Part shown: positions 1 through 7,724 of the stretch, piece after piece
Layout: each line of letters opens with the position of its first letter
How positions within the stretch are numbered: position 1 is the stretch's first letter
Source: Bacterioplanoides sp965200585
Lineage (GTDB): Bacteria; Pseudomonadota; Gammaproteobacteria; Pseudomonadales; Oceanobacteraceae
Length of the DNA: 64,000 bases
Strand: one strand, 5' to 3'
Assembly (NCBI RefSeq): GCF_965200585.1
Contig: NZ_OZ241361.1
Translations under genes and position numbers: made by a program
Notes under the pieces: generated by a model
What the model was told of the DNA's origin: nothing
What the model saw: the letters and a program-made list of their open reading frames with translations, nothing else
Databases searched by the model: none

Positions 1-220
1 CAGTTAATAACGGAGTCGGATCGCCCATGGCTAACCAGGCAATACCCGGCAATAACGCCCATAACACAACCTGACCCGCTTGTTGCCAGCCATACCGCTA
101 TATGACCAGTGCCAATAACGCAGCACCGAACCAGAACAGCAGCGGAAACGCTAAACAACCACCGGCCGCGACAGTTGCCTGCCAGCGACCGGACATGGCC
201 CATTGAGCCAATTTTTTCAT
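1..220 (-). pseudogene. Membrane-protein gene downstream of rpsR, interrupted by an in-frame TAG (partial)
   Basis: An ATG at 218-220 follows a good ribosome binding site (GAAGGA) and opens a hydrophobic protein beginning MKKLAQWAMSGRWQ. After 40 codons the frame meets TAG (98-100). The same frame then stays open to the window edge, giving hydrophobic protein-like sequence (RYGWQQAGQVVLWALLPG, later GDPTPLL). In Pseudomonas-like genomes a small multi-span membrane protein (DUF2232-like, function unknown) lies between rpsR and rplI, which fits this position and orientation. The residue before the stop is Ile, and TAG differs from CAG by one base, so a point nonsense mutation or a base-call error is the simplest explanation. 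The gene is cut by the left edge, so the true 3' end is not visible. I am fairly sure of the locus and less sure it is non-functional. Confidence 0.6.
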
Positions 221-260
221 CACTAAAATCCTTCAGTTGCTACCTGAGGTAGCAAAGAAC

Positions 261-491
261 TTAGTTATCGTGCTGATCAGTGTACGGCAGCAGAGCGATG
301 TAGCGCGCGCGCTTGATCGCAGTAGACAGCTGACGCTGATACTTAGCACGAGTACCAGTGATACGGCTTGGTACGATTTTGCCAGTTTCAGTGATGTAGC
401 CTTTCAGAGTATCCATATCTTTGTAATCGATTTCGGATACGCCTTCAGCAGTGAAACGGCAGAACTTACGACGACGGAAAAAACGTGCCAT
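261..491 (-). CDS. rpsR: 30S ribosomal protein S18
   Basis: S18 binds 16S rRNA in the platform of the small subunit as a heterodimer with S6. The 76-residue product has the usual length and the family's basic start (MARFFRRRKFCRF), followed by the conserved ITETGKIVPSRITGT and the YQRQLSTAIKRARYIALLPY core that contacts RNA. The ATG is preceded by GGAGAT. It lies 14 bp after rpsF on the same strand, the normal order rpsF-rpsR, and is presumably co-transcribed from the rpsF promoter. The identification is secure. Confidence 0.98.
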   Translation of the reverse strand: MARFFRRRKFCRFTAEGVSEIDYKDMDTLKGYITETGKIVPSRITGTRAKYQRQLSTAIKRARYIALLPYTDQHDN

Positions 492-505
492 GATTAAATC
501 TCCTA

Positions 506-940
506 TTACTCAGCGCTGTCTTCAGCTTGGGTCTCTTCAGCAGCTTCTTCAGCAGCTGGTGCTTCTTCTGTAGTCTCAGCAGTTTCTTGACGAGATTCAG
601 AACGACGACGATCTTCGCGGCTTTCAGCAGCTTTGATCGGAGAAATTTCGGTAATAGCTTCATCACGACGGATTACCAGGTTACGCAGAACAGCGTCGTT
701 GTAACGGAAGTTGGTAGTCAGTTCGTCCAGGGCTTCCTGAGAACACTCAACATTCATCAGAATGTAGTGTGCTTTATGAACGTCGTTGATTGGGTATGCC
801 AGGTGGCGACGACCCCAGTCTTCGAAGCGGTGAATCTGGCCACCGTCAGCTTCGATTGTGTTGGTGTAACGCTCTACCATGGCTGGTACTTGTTCGCTCT
901 GATCTGGGTGTACCAGAAAAACGATTTCGTAGTGACGCAT
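506..940 (-). CDS. rpsF: 30S ribosomal protein S6
   Basis: S6 is the platform protein that pairs with S18. I start it at the ATG at 938-940 (MRHYEIVFLVHPDQSEQ), which has GGGAGCT just upstream. A longer in-frame extension to 1006 reads through the probable leader hairpin and is not S6-like. The fold region shows the typical GGQIHRFEDWGRRHLAYPI and HYILMNVECS segments. The last 35 or so residues form a Glu/Ala-rich acidic tail after a basic RREDRRR stretch. Acidic S6 tails are known in gammaproteobacteria, where RimK can add further glutamates. The product is 144 residues, slightly longer than E. coli S6 because of this tail. Confidence 0.97.
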   Translation of the reverse strand: MRHYEIVFLVHPDQSEQVPAMVERYTNTIEADGGQIHRFEDWGRRHLAYPINDVHKAHYILMNVECSQEALDELTTNFRYNDAVLRNLVIRRDEAITEISPIKAAESREDRRRSESRQETAETTEEAPAAEEAAEETQAEDSAE

Positions 941-962
941 TGTCAGCTCCCTATGGGTTTTA

Positions 963-997
963 GCCTTCCGGCCCATCCGGTAAGGCAAGGAGTTTGC
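963..997 (-). promoter_or_regulatory. Candidate rpsF leader structure (S6:S18 autoregulation)
   Basis: In the rpsF 5' leader, 963-986 folds on the minus strand as GCCTT, a bulged A, CCGG, loop ATGGG, CCGG, AAGGC. A second hairpin (GGCAA...TTGCC, 983-997) shares the bases at 983-986, so the two are mutually exclusive. Many bacterial rpsF leaders bind the S6:S18 complex through a hairpin with a CCG element, and this is a plausible example. The match to the published consensus is from memory and not computed. Confidence 0.45.
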
Positions 998-1261
998 CCT
1001 CATCATTAACAGGAACGATGAAATCAGTTAGTAAACACCAACCGATCAACGGACAAAATGGAGCGCGAATACTAACAAACCCCAGCAAACAGTTCAAATA
1101 ATGAACGCCTTCGTTGAAACCTTCACTGCTCTGCACAACGAGAATGATTTCTCACCCAAAGGTAACAAAAGGTTTCCACAATGTAATAAATTGTATTGAG
1201 ACAGGATTGGATAAAAAATATACTCAGCTACGACACCTGGATGTAAAAACGGATCGCTACT

Positions 1262-4200
1262 ATGAATTTCTCCGCTCCATCAACGTTATCGATGCTGATT
1301 TTGTCACTGACACTGAGCGCCTGTGGTGGTGGCGGTGGCGGAAGTGACGACGGGAATTCATCTGAGCCAAACAGCGAAGCTCCCGATATTACGACCGATC
1401 TGGGGCCGGTGGCAGACAGTGGCAATGTGTTATTGCGCAGCAATCCAGTCGATCCAGGTGAGCAGTGCCCAACAGGTGGAACACGCATCGATACCGGACT
1501 GGATAGCAATAATAATGGTGTATTAGACGATCAGGAAGTTACCGAGACTCAATATATCTGTAATGGCATCGACGGTCAGAATGGTAACGATGGGCAAAAC
1601 GGTGCAGACGGTGCAGACGGTGCAGACGGTGCAGACGGTGCAGACGGTGCAGACGGTGCAGACGGTGCAGACGGTGCAGACGGTGCAGACGGTGCAGACG
1701 GCCAAAATACTCAACTACCCACCATTAGCAATGCTCAGGCAAGTGAGGACAGTGGCCAAATAACCTTTACTCTGTCATTGCCTGAACCCGCCAGCGAAGC
1801 CATAACGGTAACCTGGGGTACGGTTGATGTCACCGCAGAATCCAATGAAGACTATCGTGCCAGCGCCGGTGAATTGGTATTTGCGGTTGGCGAGCAAAAC
1901 AAACAAATTCAGATTGAACTCATCAATGACGATCGCTACGAATGCAGCGAATATTTTATGCTGCAGGCAAATAGCGCCCGGGGAAGTTCTGCTGGATTTG
2001 GCCGGATTGATTACGATGGCGATGCAGGGCCACAACTGAACTTCGCTCAATCTGAAATGACCGTTAATGAAAACGCCGGAAACGCAACGATTCATGTTGA
2101 ATTGGCTGAAGCCAGCTGCGTCGATAATCAAGTGGCCGTTTCTTATTCACAAGTTGCGACATTAGCGCCTTATGCAGAACACGCAGAAGCAGGTAATGAC
2201 TTCACGGCAATCACCAGTTTTATGATCGAAGCAGGAAAAACCACAGCCAGCTTTGAACTCCCGATTATTGATGACAACGATAAAGAACTGCGCGAAAGCC
2301 TGATCATGAACTTATCCAGCAATGGCCAGATCACCACAAGCAGCACCATACAACTGGATATTTTACCCGTCACCGCCCGTATTTTTGGCGGTTACTACTC
2401 CGCCTGCGCTCTCTCACAAGACAACTTACTGAAATGCTGGGGTTATGGTGAAGACTATAACTTTGCGACCGGTGAAGAACGCGAATACGGCGCTGACTAT
2501 GGTGAAGCGACCCTCAAAGCAGGATGTCGCTCCGGAGATTCTGAAGGCCTGGTAACCGTTATTGAAATTGATGCCGACGACAACACCTGTCCACAGGGAT
2601 TGGGGGGGATCAATTACCTTCGCGGCGCCGACCTGGATGGTAATGGCATCATCGACGACAGTGAAAAAACTAACTCTCGGAGAGACAGGCCTTTTTGCAA
2701 TACCAGTAGCAGAACCTACATCTACCGGGTAGAACCATTAACACCCGACCCATTCGTTTGTGAAGAAGGCGGTTCCGGGCTGTTCGTCGGTGAAGATGAA
2801 AACAATGATAGTGTTTTGAATCTGGTTGGTATGGGCGCTTATTTGCCAGCGGCGTTAATTGGAGATGAACCATTATTAGATCTGGTTCTGGGAGAAGACC
2901 ATAGCTGTGGATTGTTCTCGGGCGGTGATCTGCCAAGCGACAATATCGTTAAATGCTGGGGCGATAATACTTACACAGGCCTGGAGCGTGAAGACTCAAT
3001 TACCGGCGATGACCTGGCAGAATTAGGCAATGCCCTGCCTGCTGTTCAACTCGGTACCGATCGTTACGCCACCGCCATCGCCGGTGGTGACGACCACACC
3101 TGTGCGCTACTCGACAATCAACGGGTCAAATGCTGGGGAGCAGGTGGAAACGGCCGCCTGGGTTATGGTGATACCACATCACGCGGTGAAGATACCGGCA
3201 GCATGGGCGATAACCTGCCCTACGTTAACCTGGGCACCGACGATGAAGGACAGCCGCTATTAGTAAAATCCATCAGCGCCGGTTACAGCAGCACTTGTGC
3301 TGTACTGGTTGATGGTCGCGCCAAATGCTGGGGCGATAACGATGAAAGTATTCTCGGATTGAACAGCATTGTCAGAACACGCTGGCTAACTAATGATGTA
3401 GAGCGCAGTATTGGTGATGCCAGCCATGAAATGGGCAACAACCTGCCTTTTGTTGAATTAAACGGCGATCTCGCAGAGCGTATCGAAATTGGCTATGAAC
3501 ATGCCTGTGCCACCTTAACTAACGGCAACGTACGCTGTTGGGGCGATAACGGCAGTGGTCAGCTTGGGTTAGGCATCAGCGATGATTTGCTCTCCAGCGC
3601 AGCGTTTGTCCGACGCGAATATCTCTGTGCTGATCAGAATCTACTGGGACGAGTCAATGTTATTGATCCAAGTGATCCTGCAACCATCTGCGATCTGGGT
3701 GGCCTGCAATACCAACAAATAACGGACACCAATGGTAATGGCGTTGCTGATGACGGAGAGCAAGTCAGTGACACCGATTATTGCCATACGGACTCCCAAA
3801 CTTATATCAGCGAAACCATCTCACTTGCAGTGAATTCTGCACGCTGTCCAGCAGCAGGCGGTACACAAATCGATATTGGTATTGATAATGGCGATGGTCG
3901 CTTGAGCTCCGCCATTCGCCGTAATGAAAATATCCTCGAAACTGGCCAGGGGCTGACGTTTGATCAATTAATTACAACTTACTACAACACCTGTACACGA
4001 CTTTCCAACGGCGAGCACCGTTGCTGGGGAGATAGTGATGGTATCACTGGTGAAATGAACAACAACGACTGGGGAAATGACACCGGGGAGATCGTTGCTA
4101 CCGCACCTCAACCCGATATGGGCAGTGGCCGCAGCATCTTAGAATTCGCAGGCCGTGGTTACCACATTTGCGCTCTTCTCGATAATCACGATGTGAAATG

Positions 4201-4312
4201 CTGGGGCTACAGTGAGTATGGCGAATTGGGCCGTCCACAATTCTATGATCAATACGTAGGTGATGATGAAGGAGAAATGGGCGACAACCTACCAGTGGTT
4301 GAGATCTATTAA
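1262..4312 (+). CDS. Large surface lipoprotein with collagen-like GAD tract, Calx-beta and RCC1-like repeats
   Basis: The 1016-residue product starts with a lipoprotein signal peptide ending in the lipobox LSAC (Cys21), then a run of six glycines. Next comes an EF-hand-like Cys motif (about residues 62-102, CPTGGTRIDTGLDSNNNG) of the DUF7151 type, which recurs near residues 445-480 and 860-885. Residues 114-146 are eleven perfect Gly-Ala-Asp triplets. Two Calx-beta-like domains follow (about 155-240 and 255-350; for example VNENAGNATIHVEL). The C-terminal two thirds has at least seven RCC1-like blades marked by a Cys-containing strand and CWG (KCWGYGE, KCWGDN, RCWGDNGSGQLG). This suggests an outer-membrane-anchored propeller with paired cysteines. 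Its role is unknown; adhesion or ligand binding is a guess. It stands alone with its own terminator. The RBS before this ATG is weak. Confidence 0.85.
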   Translation: MNFSAPSTLSMLILSLTLSACGGGGGGSDDGNSSEPNSEAPDITTDLGPVADSGNVLLRSNPVDPGEQCPTGGTRIDTGLDSNNNGVLDDQEVTETQYICNGIDGQNGNDGQNGADGADGADGADGADGADGADGADGADGADGADGQNTQLPTISNAQASEDSGQITFTLSLPEPASEAITVTWGTVDVTAESNEDYRASAGELVFAVGEQNKQIQIELINDDRYECSEYFMLQANSARGSSAGFGRIDYDGDAGPQLNFAQSEMTVNENAGNATIHVELAEASCVDNQVAVSYSQVATLAPYAEHAEAGNDFTAITSFMIEAGKTTASFELPIIDDNDKELRESLIMNLSSNGQITTSSTIQLDILPVTARIFGGYYSACALSQDNLLKCWGYGEDYNFATGEEREYGADYGEATLKAGCRSGDSEGLVTVIEIDADDNTCPQGLGGINYLRGADLDGNGIIDDSEKTNSRRDRPFCNTSSRTYIYRVEPLTPDPFVCEEGGSGLFVGEDENNDSVLNLVGMGAYLPAALIGDEPLLDLVLGEDHSCGLFSGGDLPSDNIVKCWGDNTYTGLEREDSITGDDLAELGNALPAVQLGTDRYATAIAGGDDHTCALLDNQRVKCWGAGGNGRLGYGDTTSRGEDTGSMGDNLPYVNLGTDDEGQPLLVKSISAGYSSTCAVLVDGRAKCWGDNDESILGLNSIVRTRWLTNDVERSIGDASHEMGNNLPFVELNGDLAERIEIGYEHACATLTNGNVRCWGDNGSGQLGLGISDDLLSSAAFVRREYLCADQNLLGRVNVIDPSDPATICDLGGLQYQQITDTNGNGVADDGEQVSDTDYCHTDSQTYISETISLAVNSARCPAAGGTQIDIGIDNGDGRLSSAIRRNENILETGQGLTFDQLITTYYNTCTRLSNGEHRCWGDSDGITGEMNNNDWGNDTGEIVATAPQPDMGSGRSILEFAGRGYHICALLDNHDVKCWGYSEYGELGRPQFYDQYVGDDEGEMGDNLPVVEIY
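1601..1699 (+). repeat. Perfect 9-bp tandem repeat, 11 copies (GGTGCAGAC)
   Basis: Eleven identical copies of GGTGCAGAC run without a single mismatch, each encoding Gly-Ala-Asp in the lipoprotein. Identity at the DNA level, including third positions, indicates recent expansion by slippage. Copy-number change keeps the frame because the unit is 9 bp. Confidence 0.97.
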
Positions 4313-4322
4313 TTACACCAAA

Positions 4323-4347
4323 ACACTGCGACATCCTGTCGCAGTGT
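4323..4347 (+). terminator. Intrinsic terminator of the lipoprotein gene
   Basis: A perfect 11-bp stem (ACACTGCGACA / TGTCGCAGTGT) with a 3-nt loop starts 10 bp after the lipoprotein stop codon and is followed by ATTTT. Confidence 0.85.
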
Positions 4348-4380
4348 ATTTTCCCGCAAAAGCCTTAATATAATTCGTGA

Positions 4381-4471
4381 GCTATGAGGGTGGCTCAGCA
4401 GTTTCAGAATACGCCCCCAGATCCATCTTCGGCCGTGGTCAATGCCGGGATTTATCTGGGGGCGTTTTTTA
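4381..4471 (+). ncRNA. Candidate short orphan transcript (sRNA)
   Basis: A perfect TATAAT at 4369-4374 lies just after the lipoprotein terminator. It is followed, with no open reading frame, by a second strong terminator: stem ACGCCCCCAGAT (4411-4422) with ATCTGGGGGCGT (4454-4465), then TTTTT. A terminator with no gene in front of it implies a transcript of about 90 nt ending there. The 31-nt loop contains a small inner CGGC/GCCG helix. The -35 region is poor, so this remains a candidate. The alternative is a second, back-up terminator for the lipoprotein gene. Confidence 0.35.
4411..4465 (+). terminator. Intrinsic terminator with 12-bp stem and long loop
   Basis: Arms 4411-4422 and 4454-4465 are perfectly complementary and followed by a T run on the plus strand. 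The minus strand has no T run, so it acts rightward. It lies between the lipoprotein terminator and the AraC gene. Confidence 0.75.
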
Positions 4472-4557
4472 TTGGATAACAATCACCAAACACAAATAAC
4501 AATTACTTTTATTTAAGACTGATTTACTATTTGCCTACCGCTAATCAGAGAGCAGTT

Positions 4558-5430
4558 ATGGGCATCAGGGAAGAACAGCAGAATCAGCGCTTAAATCATG
4601 TGCTGCATTACATTGAGCACAACCTTAACCGCAATCTGGATCTGACCAAACTGGCTGAAATCAGTGGCTGGTCTCGCTGGCAGTTACAACGTGTTTTTAA
4701 TGCCACAACCGGGCTGTCAGTTGCACAATACGTGCGAGAGCTGCGCTTAAGCCAATCGGCGACGCAACTGATTTCCAGCAACGAACGCCATCTGGATATC
4801 GCCATTAATGCCGGGTTTGACTCAGAAGCCAGCTTCAGCCGGGCTTTTAAACAGCACTTTCATTGCACACCACGGCAATACCGTAAAACCCGGCAGCCCT
4901 CCGGGATTCGCTTTCCGTTAACCCAGGCACCTCAGACACATCCAGTCCGACATTCGATACGCATCGAACAACGCGCCGCCTTCACATTATCAGGCGACTA
5001 TTGTGAAACCTACGGTGTGTTTTCAATCAAGTCTGATTTTGCCGAAAAAGTCCCGCCACTCTGGCAGGCAATAAATCAACAGTTACCCGACATTCCACTA
5101 CTGGCAGTGATTGATGTGGCCAACCCCGTCGAAGGGCGCCTGCGTTACTGGGTCGGCAGCGAACACCACCTCCCGGAAGAGAACAGTCAATCACTGAAAA
5201 CGCTGAACGTTCCCCAGCAGCTTTATGCCGTAGTCACTCATATCGGTGATCTGAAGCACCTTCATCAAACCATTGCCTGGTTTATCACACACTGGTTACG
5301 CCAGTCTCCTTATGAAGCTTTTCGTGGGTTTGATATCGAACAGTACCTGCCAACGAATACACCTGCACATCATGTGGAATACTGGATTCCTATTCGCGAG
5401 ATACGTGAGATAGAAGTAAACGATACATAG
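4558..5430 (+). CDS. AraC-family regulator with C-terminal GyrI-like effector domain
   Basis: This is a Rob/SoxS-type transcription activator. The AraC DNA-binding domain is at the N-terminus: two helix-turn-helix motifs within the first 100 or so residues (LAEISGWSRWQLQRVF and IAINAGFDSEASFSRAFKQH, then CTPRQYRK). Residues from about 125 on resemble the GyrI/SOUL-type effector-binding domain (HSIRIEQRAAFTLSGDY at its start, EYWIPIRE at its end). I choose the ATG at 4558 over an in-frame TTG at 4531 because AGAGAG lies in front of it; this gives 290 residues. It sits upstream of, and in the same direction as, the TonB receptor at 5590 and may control that locus in response to a small molecule. 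It lacks the layout of PchR-type siderophore regulators, whose HTH is C-terminal. Confidence 0.88.
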   Translation: MGIREEQQNQRLNHVLHYIEHNLNRNLDLTKLAEISGWSRWQLQRVFNATTGLSVAQYVRELRLSQSATQLISSNERHLDIAINAGFDSEASFSRAFKQHFHCTPRQYRKTRQPSGIRFPLTQAPQTHPVRHSIRIEQRAAFTLSGDYCETYGVFSIKSDFAEKVPPLWQAINQQLPDIPLLAVIDVANPVEGRLRYWVGSEHHLPEENSQSLKTLNVPQQLYAVVTHIGDLKHLHQTIAWFITHWLRQSPYEAFRGFDIEQYLPTNTPAHHVEYWIPIREIREIEVNDT

Positions 5431-5505
5431 CGGACATTTCTTAAAACGCCAGAAATGCACCAAATTGCAAAGTTTCGATAAGCAGACAGCGACATACTCC
5501 ACCAC

Positions 5506-5520
5506 CGAGAATGAATCTCG
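5506..5520. promoter_or_regulatory. Palindromic site upstream of TonB receptor, possible degenerate Fur box
   Basis: CGAGA-ATGAA-TCTCG is a perfect inverted repeat 70 bp before the receptor start. It shares about 9 of 14 positions with the 7-1-7 Fur consensus, so it is a weak Fur candidate. It could equally be the operator of the neighbouring AraC regulator or another factor. Confidence 0.3.
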
Positions 5521-5589
5521 TTTAGATTTTCGGCTTTATCTCTGATGCCTGACGATCTCTTTTTCTTTTGACGTATGGATTAACGCTCG

Positions 5590-7707
5590 ATGTTATCTGG
5601 CAAGCTATTTTTATCCGGCGGTATTGTATTCACGATATCAGCTCTTTTTTCTTATGCGCAGGCGTCTGATAACGATGCAGCGGATCTGGATACGGTGACG
5701 GTAAATGCCGGCGCCACCGATCGTCAGCTGCATATTATTGAAAACAGCGGCCTGAATGTGGATGTCATCGACACCGACGAGTATCTGAACCTCAGCAAAG
5801 ATATCAATCAGGTTTTGAATACCACTCCGGGCATTATTATTCGCAACAGCGGTGGTCTGGGTTCTCGGTTTAAGTTATCGCTAAACGGCTTGTCGGAAAA
5901 ACAAATACGTTATTTTATCGACGGCGTTCCGATGGAAGACTTTGGCGATGCGCTGAGCCTCGATAATTACCCGGTAAATATTGTCGAACGCATTGATGTG
6001 TTTAAAGGCGTTGTTCCTATTCACCTGAGCAGTGATGCCTTAGGTGGCGCTATTAATATTATTACCCCGTCATTAACTGACAGTTATTTGGATGCCTCGG
6101 TTTCATACGGCTCATTTAATACCACCCGTGTTGCTCTATCAGGTCAGTACAGCAAGAATAATCGTTACTTCTCTCGCATCAGCTCTTTCTGGAACAGCTC
6201 TGATAATGATTATGAGATGAAGGAACTGCCAGAAAAAGACAGCTTCAACAATCTGACCGGCAGTACGGTATCGGAAAAACGCTTTCACGATGAATATCAA
6301 TCACGGATGCTGGCCTGGGAGAACGGTATTATCAATGCCGACTGGGCTGACAAACTCTCCCTGTCTCTGACCTATGCCGATAACCGCAATAACATTCAAC
6401 ACCCGGGTGAAAGTATCGAGGTGGTTTATGGTGGGTTATACAGCCGCAGTAACAGTAAGTTGGCTTCTGTCAATTATAAAAAAGACTGGGGCCATACATT
6501 TCTGCAAGCATATTTATTAGGCGGAAAAACAGAAACAACGTATTACGATACCGAAACACGTAGCTACCAATGGGATGGCAGTTTTACTGAAAACCCCGGT
6601 AATCGCGTCGAAGCCAGTGAACAGCCCTCGATTCTGGATATCAATGATAACGTTGTCCGATCCAATATTTATGCCCGCCATGATCTGAATAAACAGTTTT
6701 CTGTCGCTGCTGCGATTTCTTTTAATCGCCTGGCCCGTTCCGGTGGGGATCGGTTATTTGAACGGAATGATCGCTTTGATGATCCACAGTCACTCAATAA
6801 AATCGTCAGTGCCTTAGATTTTGGCTACCAAGGAACAGGCAGTGGCAGCGTCTTCTACAAACACTATCAGATGAAAGCCACCACATCAGACCGGGATATT
6901 AATAACGGCTCTGAAATCGACAATGAAATCAATGAATCAGACAATGGCTTTGGCTTTTCTTACCAATATCAGCCTTATTCCTTCCTGACGTTATTAGCAT
7001 CTGGTGAGCGTGCGGTGCGCCTTCCAGAGAGCTATGAACTTCTGGGTGATGGTATTTTTGTACGCCCTAACCCGCAACTTAAGCCGGAAACCAGCAATAA
7101 TTTTAATGCCGGAGTTAAAGTCAATCTGAGTTCAGGTAGCCGAAATTATTCAGCCGAATCTAATTTATTCGTTCGTAAAGCCAAAGATTTTATTCGCTAT
7201 AACGCTGACCGCATTAATAGTGGCATTTATGAAAACCTGCAGGATGTTGATATCCAAGGGGTTGAGTTATCGGGGGCAATTGAAGGCCATGAAGCTGGCT
7301 TTATCAGTGCCTCGGTGACGTATCAGGATTTAATTAATCAAACCCGGGCAGATGAAAATTCTGAAGACCATCATGGCGATCGGGTTCCGAATGAACCTTA
7401 TTTCTTTGGCAGTCTGAAAGGCGGTTATTCTATTTTCGATAGCCAATACAATGAGTATGCACTGTATTGGACCAGCCGCTATGTTCATGAATATTTTTTA
7501 CACTGGGAAAGCTCAGGGGATAGTGACGAAAAGAACAAAATTGACCAACAGGTGACTCACGACCTGGAGTTAAGCGCTTCATTCTCTGACCAAAGCATTC
7601 ATGCATCTTTCAGTATTAATAATCTCACCGATGCCGAAGTGTATGACAACTTCGATATTCAAAAGCCTGGGCGGGCTTATTTCTTAAAACTCAGATATAA
7701 CTATTAA
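5590..7707 (+). CDS. TonB-dependent outer-membrane receptor (uptake locus 1)
   Basis: A 705-residue outer-membrane transporter that uses TonB energy to import a chelated substrate. It has a signal peptide (to about residue 26, SYAQA), a TonB-box-like DTVTVNA near residue 36, and a plug domain with typical phrases (INQVLNTTPGIIIRNSGG, RYFIDGVPMEDFG, NIVERIDVFKGVVP, GGAINIIT). A 22-strand-type barrel follows, ending in PGRAYFLKLRYNY with terminal Tyr. The 17-bp gap to the DUF4374-like lipoprotein and the following PepSY gene indicate one uptake locus. Lipoproteins of that family and PepSY proteins usually accompany siderophore receptors, so a ferric chelate is the likely substrate, but the sequence does not identify it. 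Confidence 0.93.
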   Translation: MLSGKLFLSGGIVFTISALFSYAQASDNDAADLDTVTVNAGATDRQLHIIENSGLNVDVIDTDEYLNLSKDINQVLNTTPGIIIRNSGGLGSRFKLSLNGLSEKQIRYFIDGVPMEDFGDALSLDNYPVNIVERIDVFKGVVPIHLSSDALGGAINIITPSLTDSYLDASVSYGSFNTTRVALSGQYSKNNRYFSRISSFWNSSDNDYEMKELPEKDSFNNLTGSTVSEKRFHDEYQSRMLAWENGIINADWADKLSLSLTYADNRNNIQHPGESIEVVYGGLYSRSNSKLASVNYKKDWGHTFLQAYLLGGKTETTYYDTETRSYQWDGSFTENPGNRVEASEQPSILDINDNVVRSNIYARHDLNKQFSVAAAISFNRLARSGGDRLFERNDRFDDPQSLNKIVSALDFGYQGTGSGSVFYKHYQMKATTSDRDINNGSEIDNEINESDNGFGFSYQYQPYSFLTLLASGERAVRLPESYELLGDGIFVRPNPQLKPETSNNFNAGVKVNLSSGSRNYSAESNLFVRKAKDFIRYNADRINSGIYENLQDVDIQGVELSGAIEGHEAGFISASVTYQDLINQTRADENSEDHHGDRVPNEPYFFGSLKGGYSIFDSQYNEYALYWTSRYVHEYFLHWESSGDSDEKNKIDQQVTHDLELSASFSDQSIHASFSINNLTDAEVYDNFDIQKPGRAYFLKLRYNY

Positions 7708-7724
7708 CAGTAAAGGAAACCAAT

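Noticed and set aside
1114..1347. Short plus-strand reading frame overlapping the start of the lipoprotein gene
   Set aside because: No ribosome binding site, no recognisable protein, and it runs into the lipoprotein coding region in another frame.
1601..1699. CRISPR array
   Set aside because: The copies are contiguous 9-bp units with no spacers and encode a tripeptide repeat.
1523..1714. Antisense frame of Cys-Thr-Val repeats
   Set aside because: It is the complement of the 9-bp repeat and has no independent evidence.
4531..4557. Upstream TTG start of the AraC gene
   Set aside because: The ATG at 4558 has the ribosome binding site and gives the normal family start.
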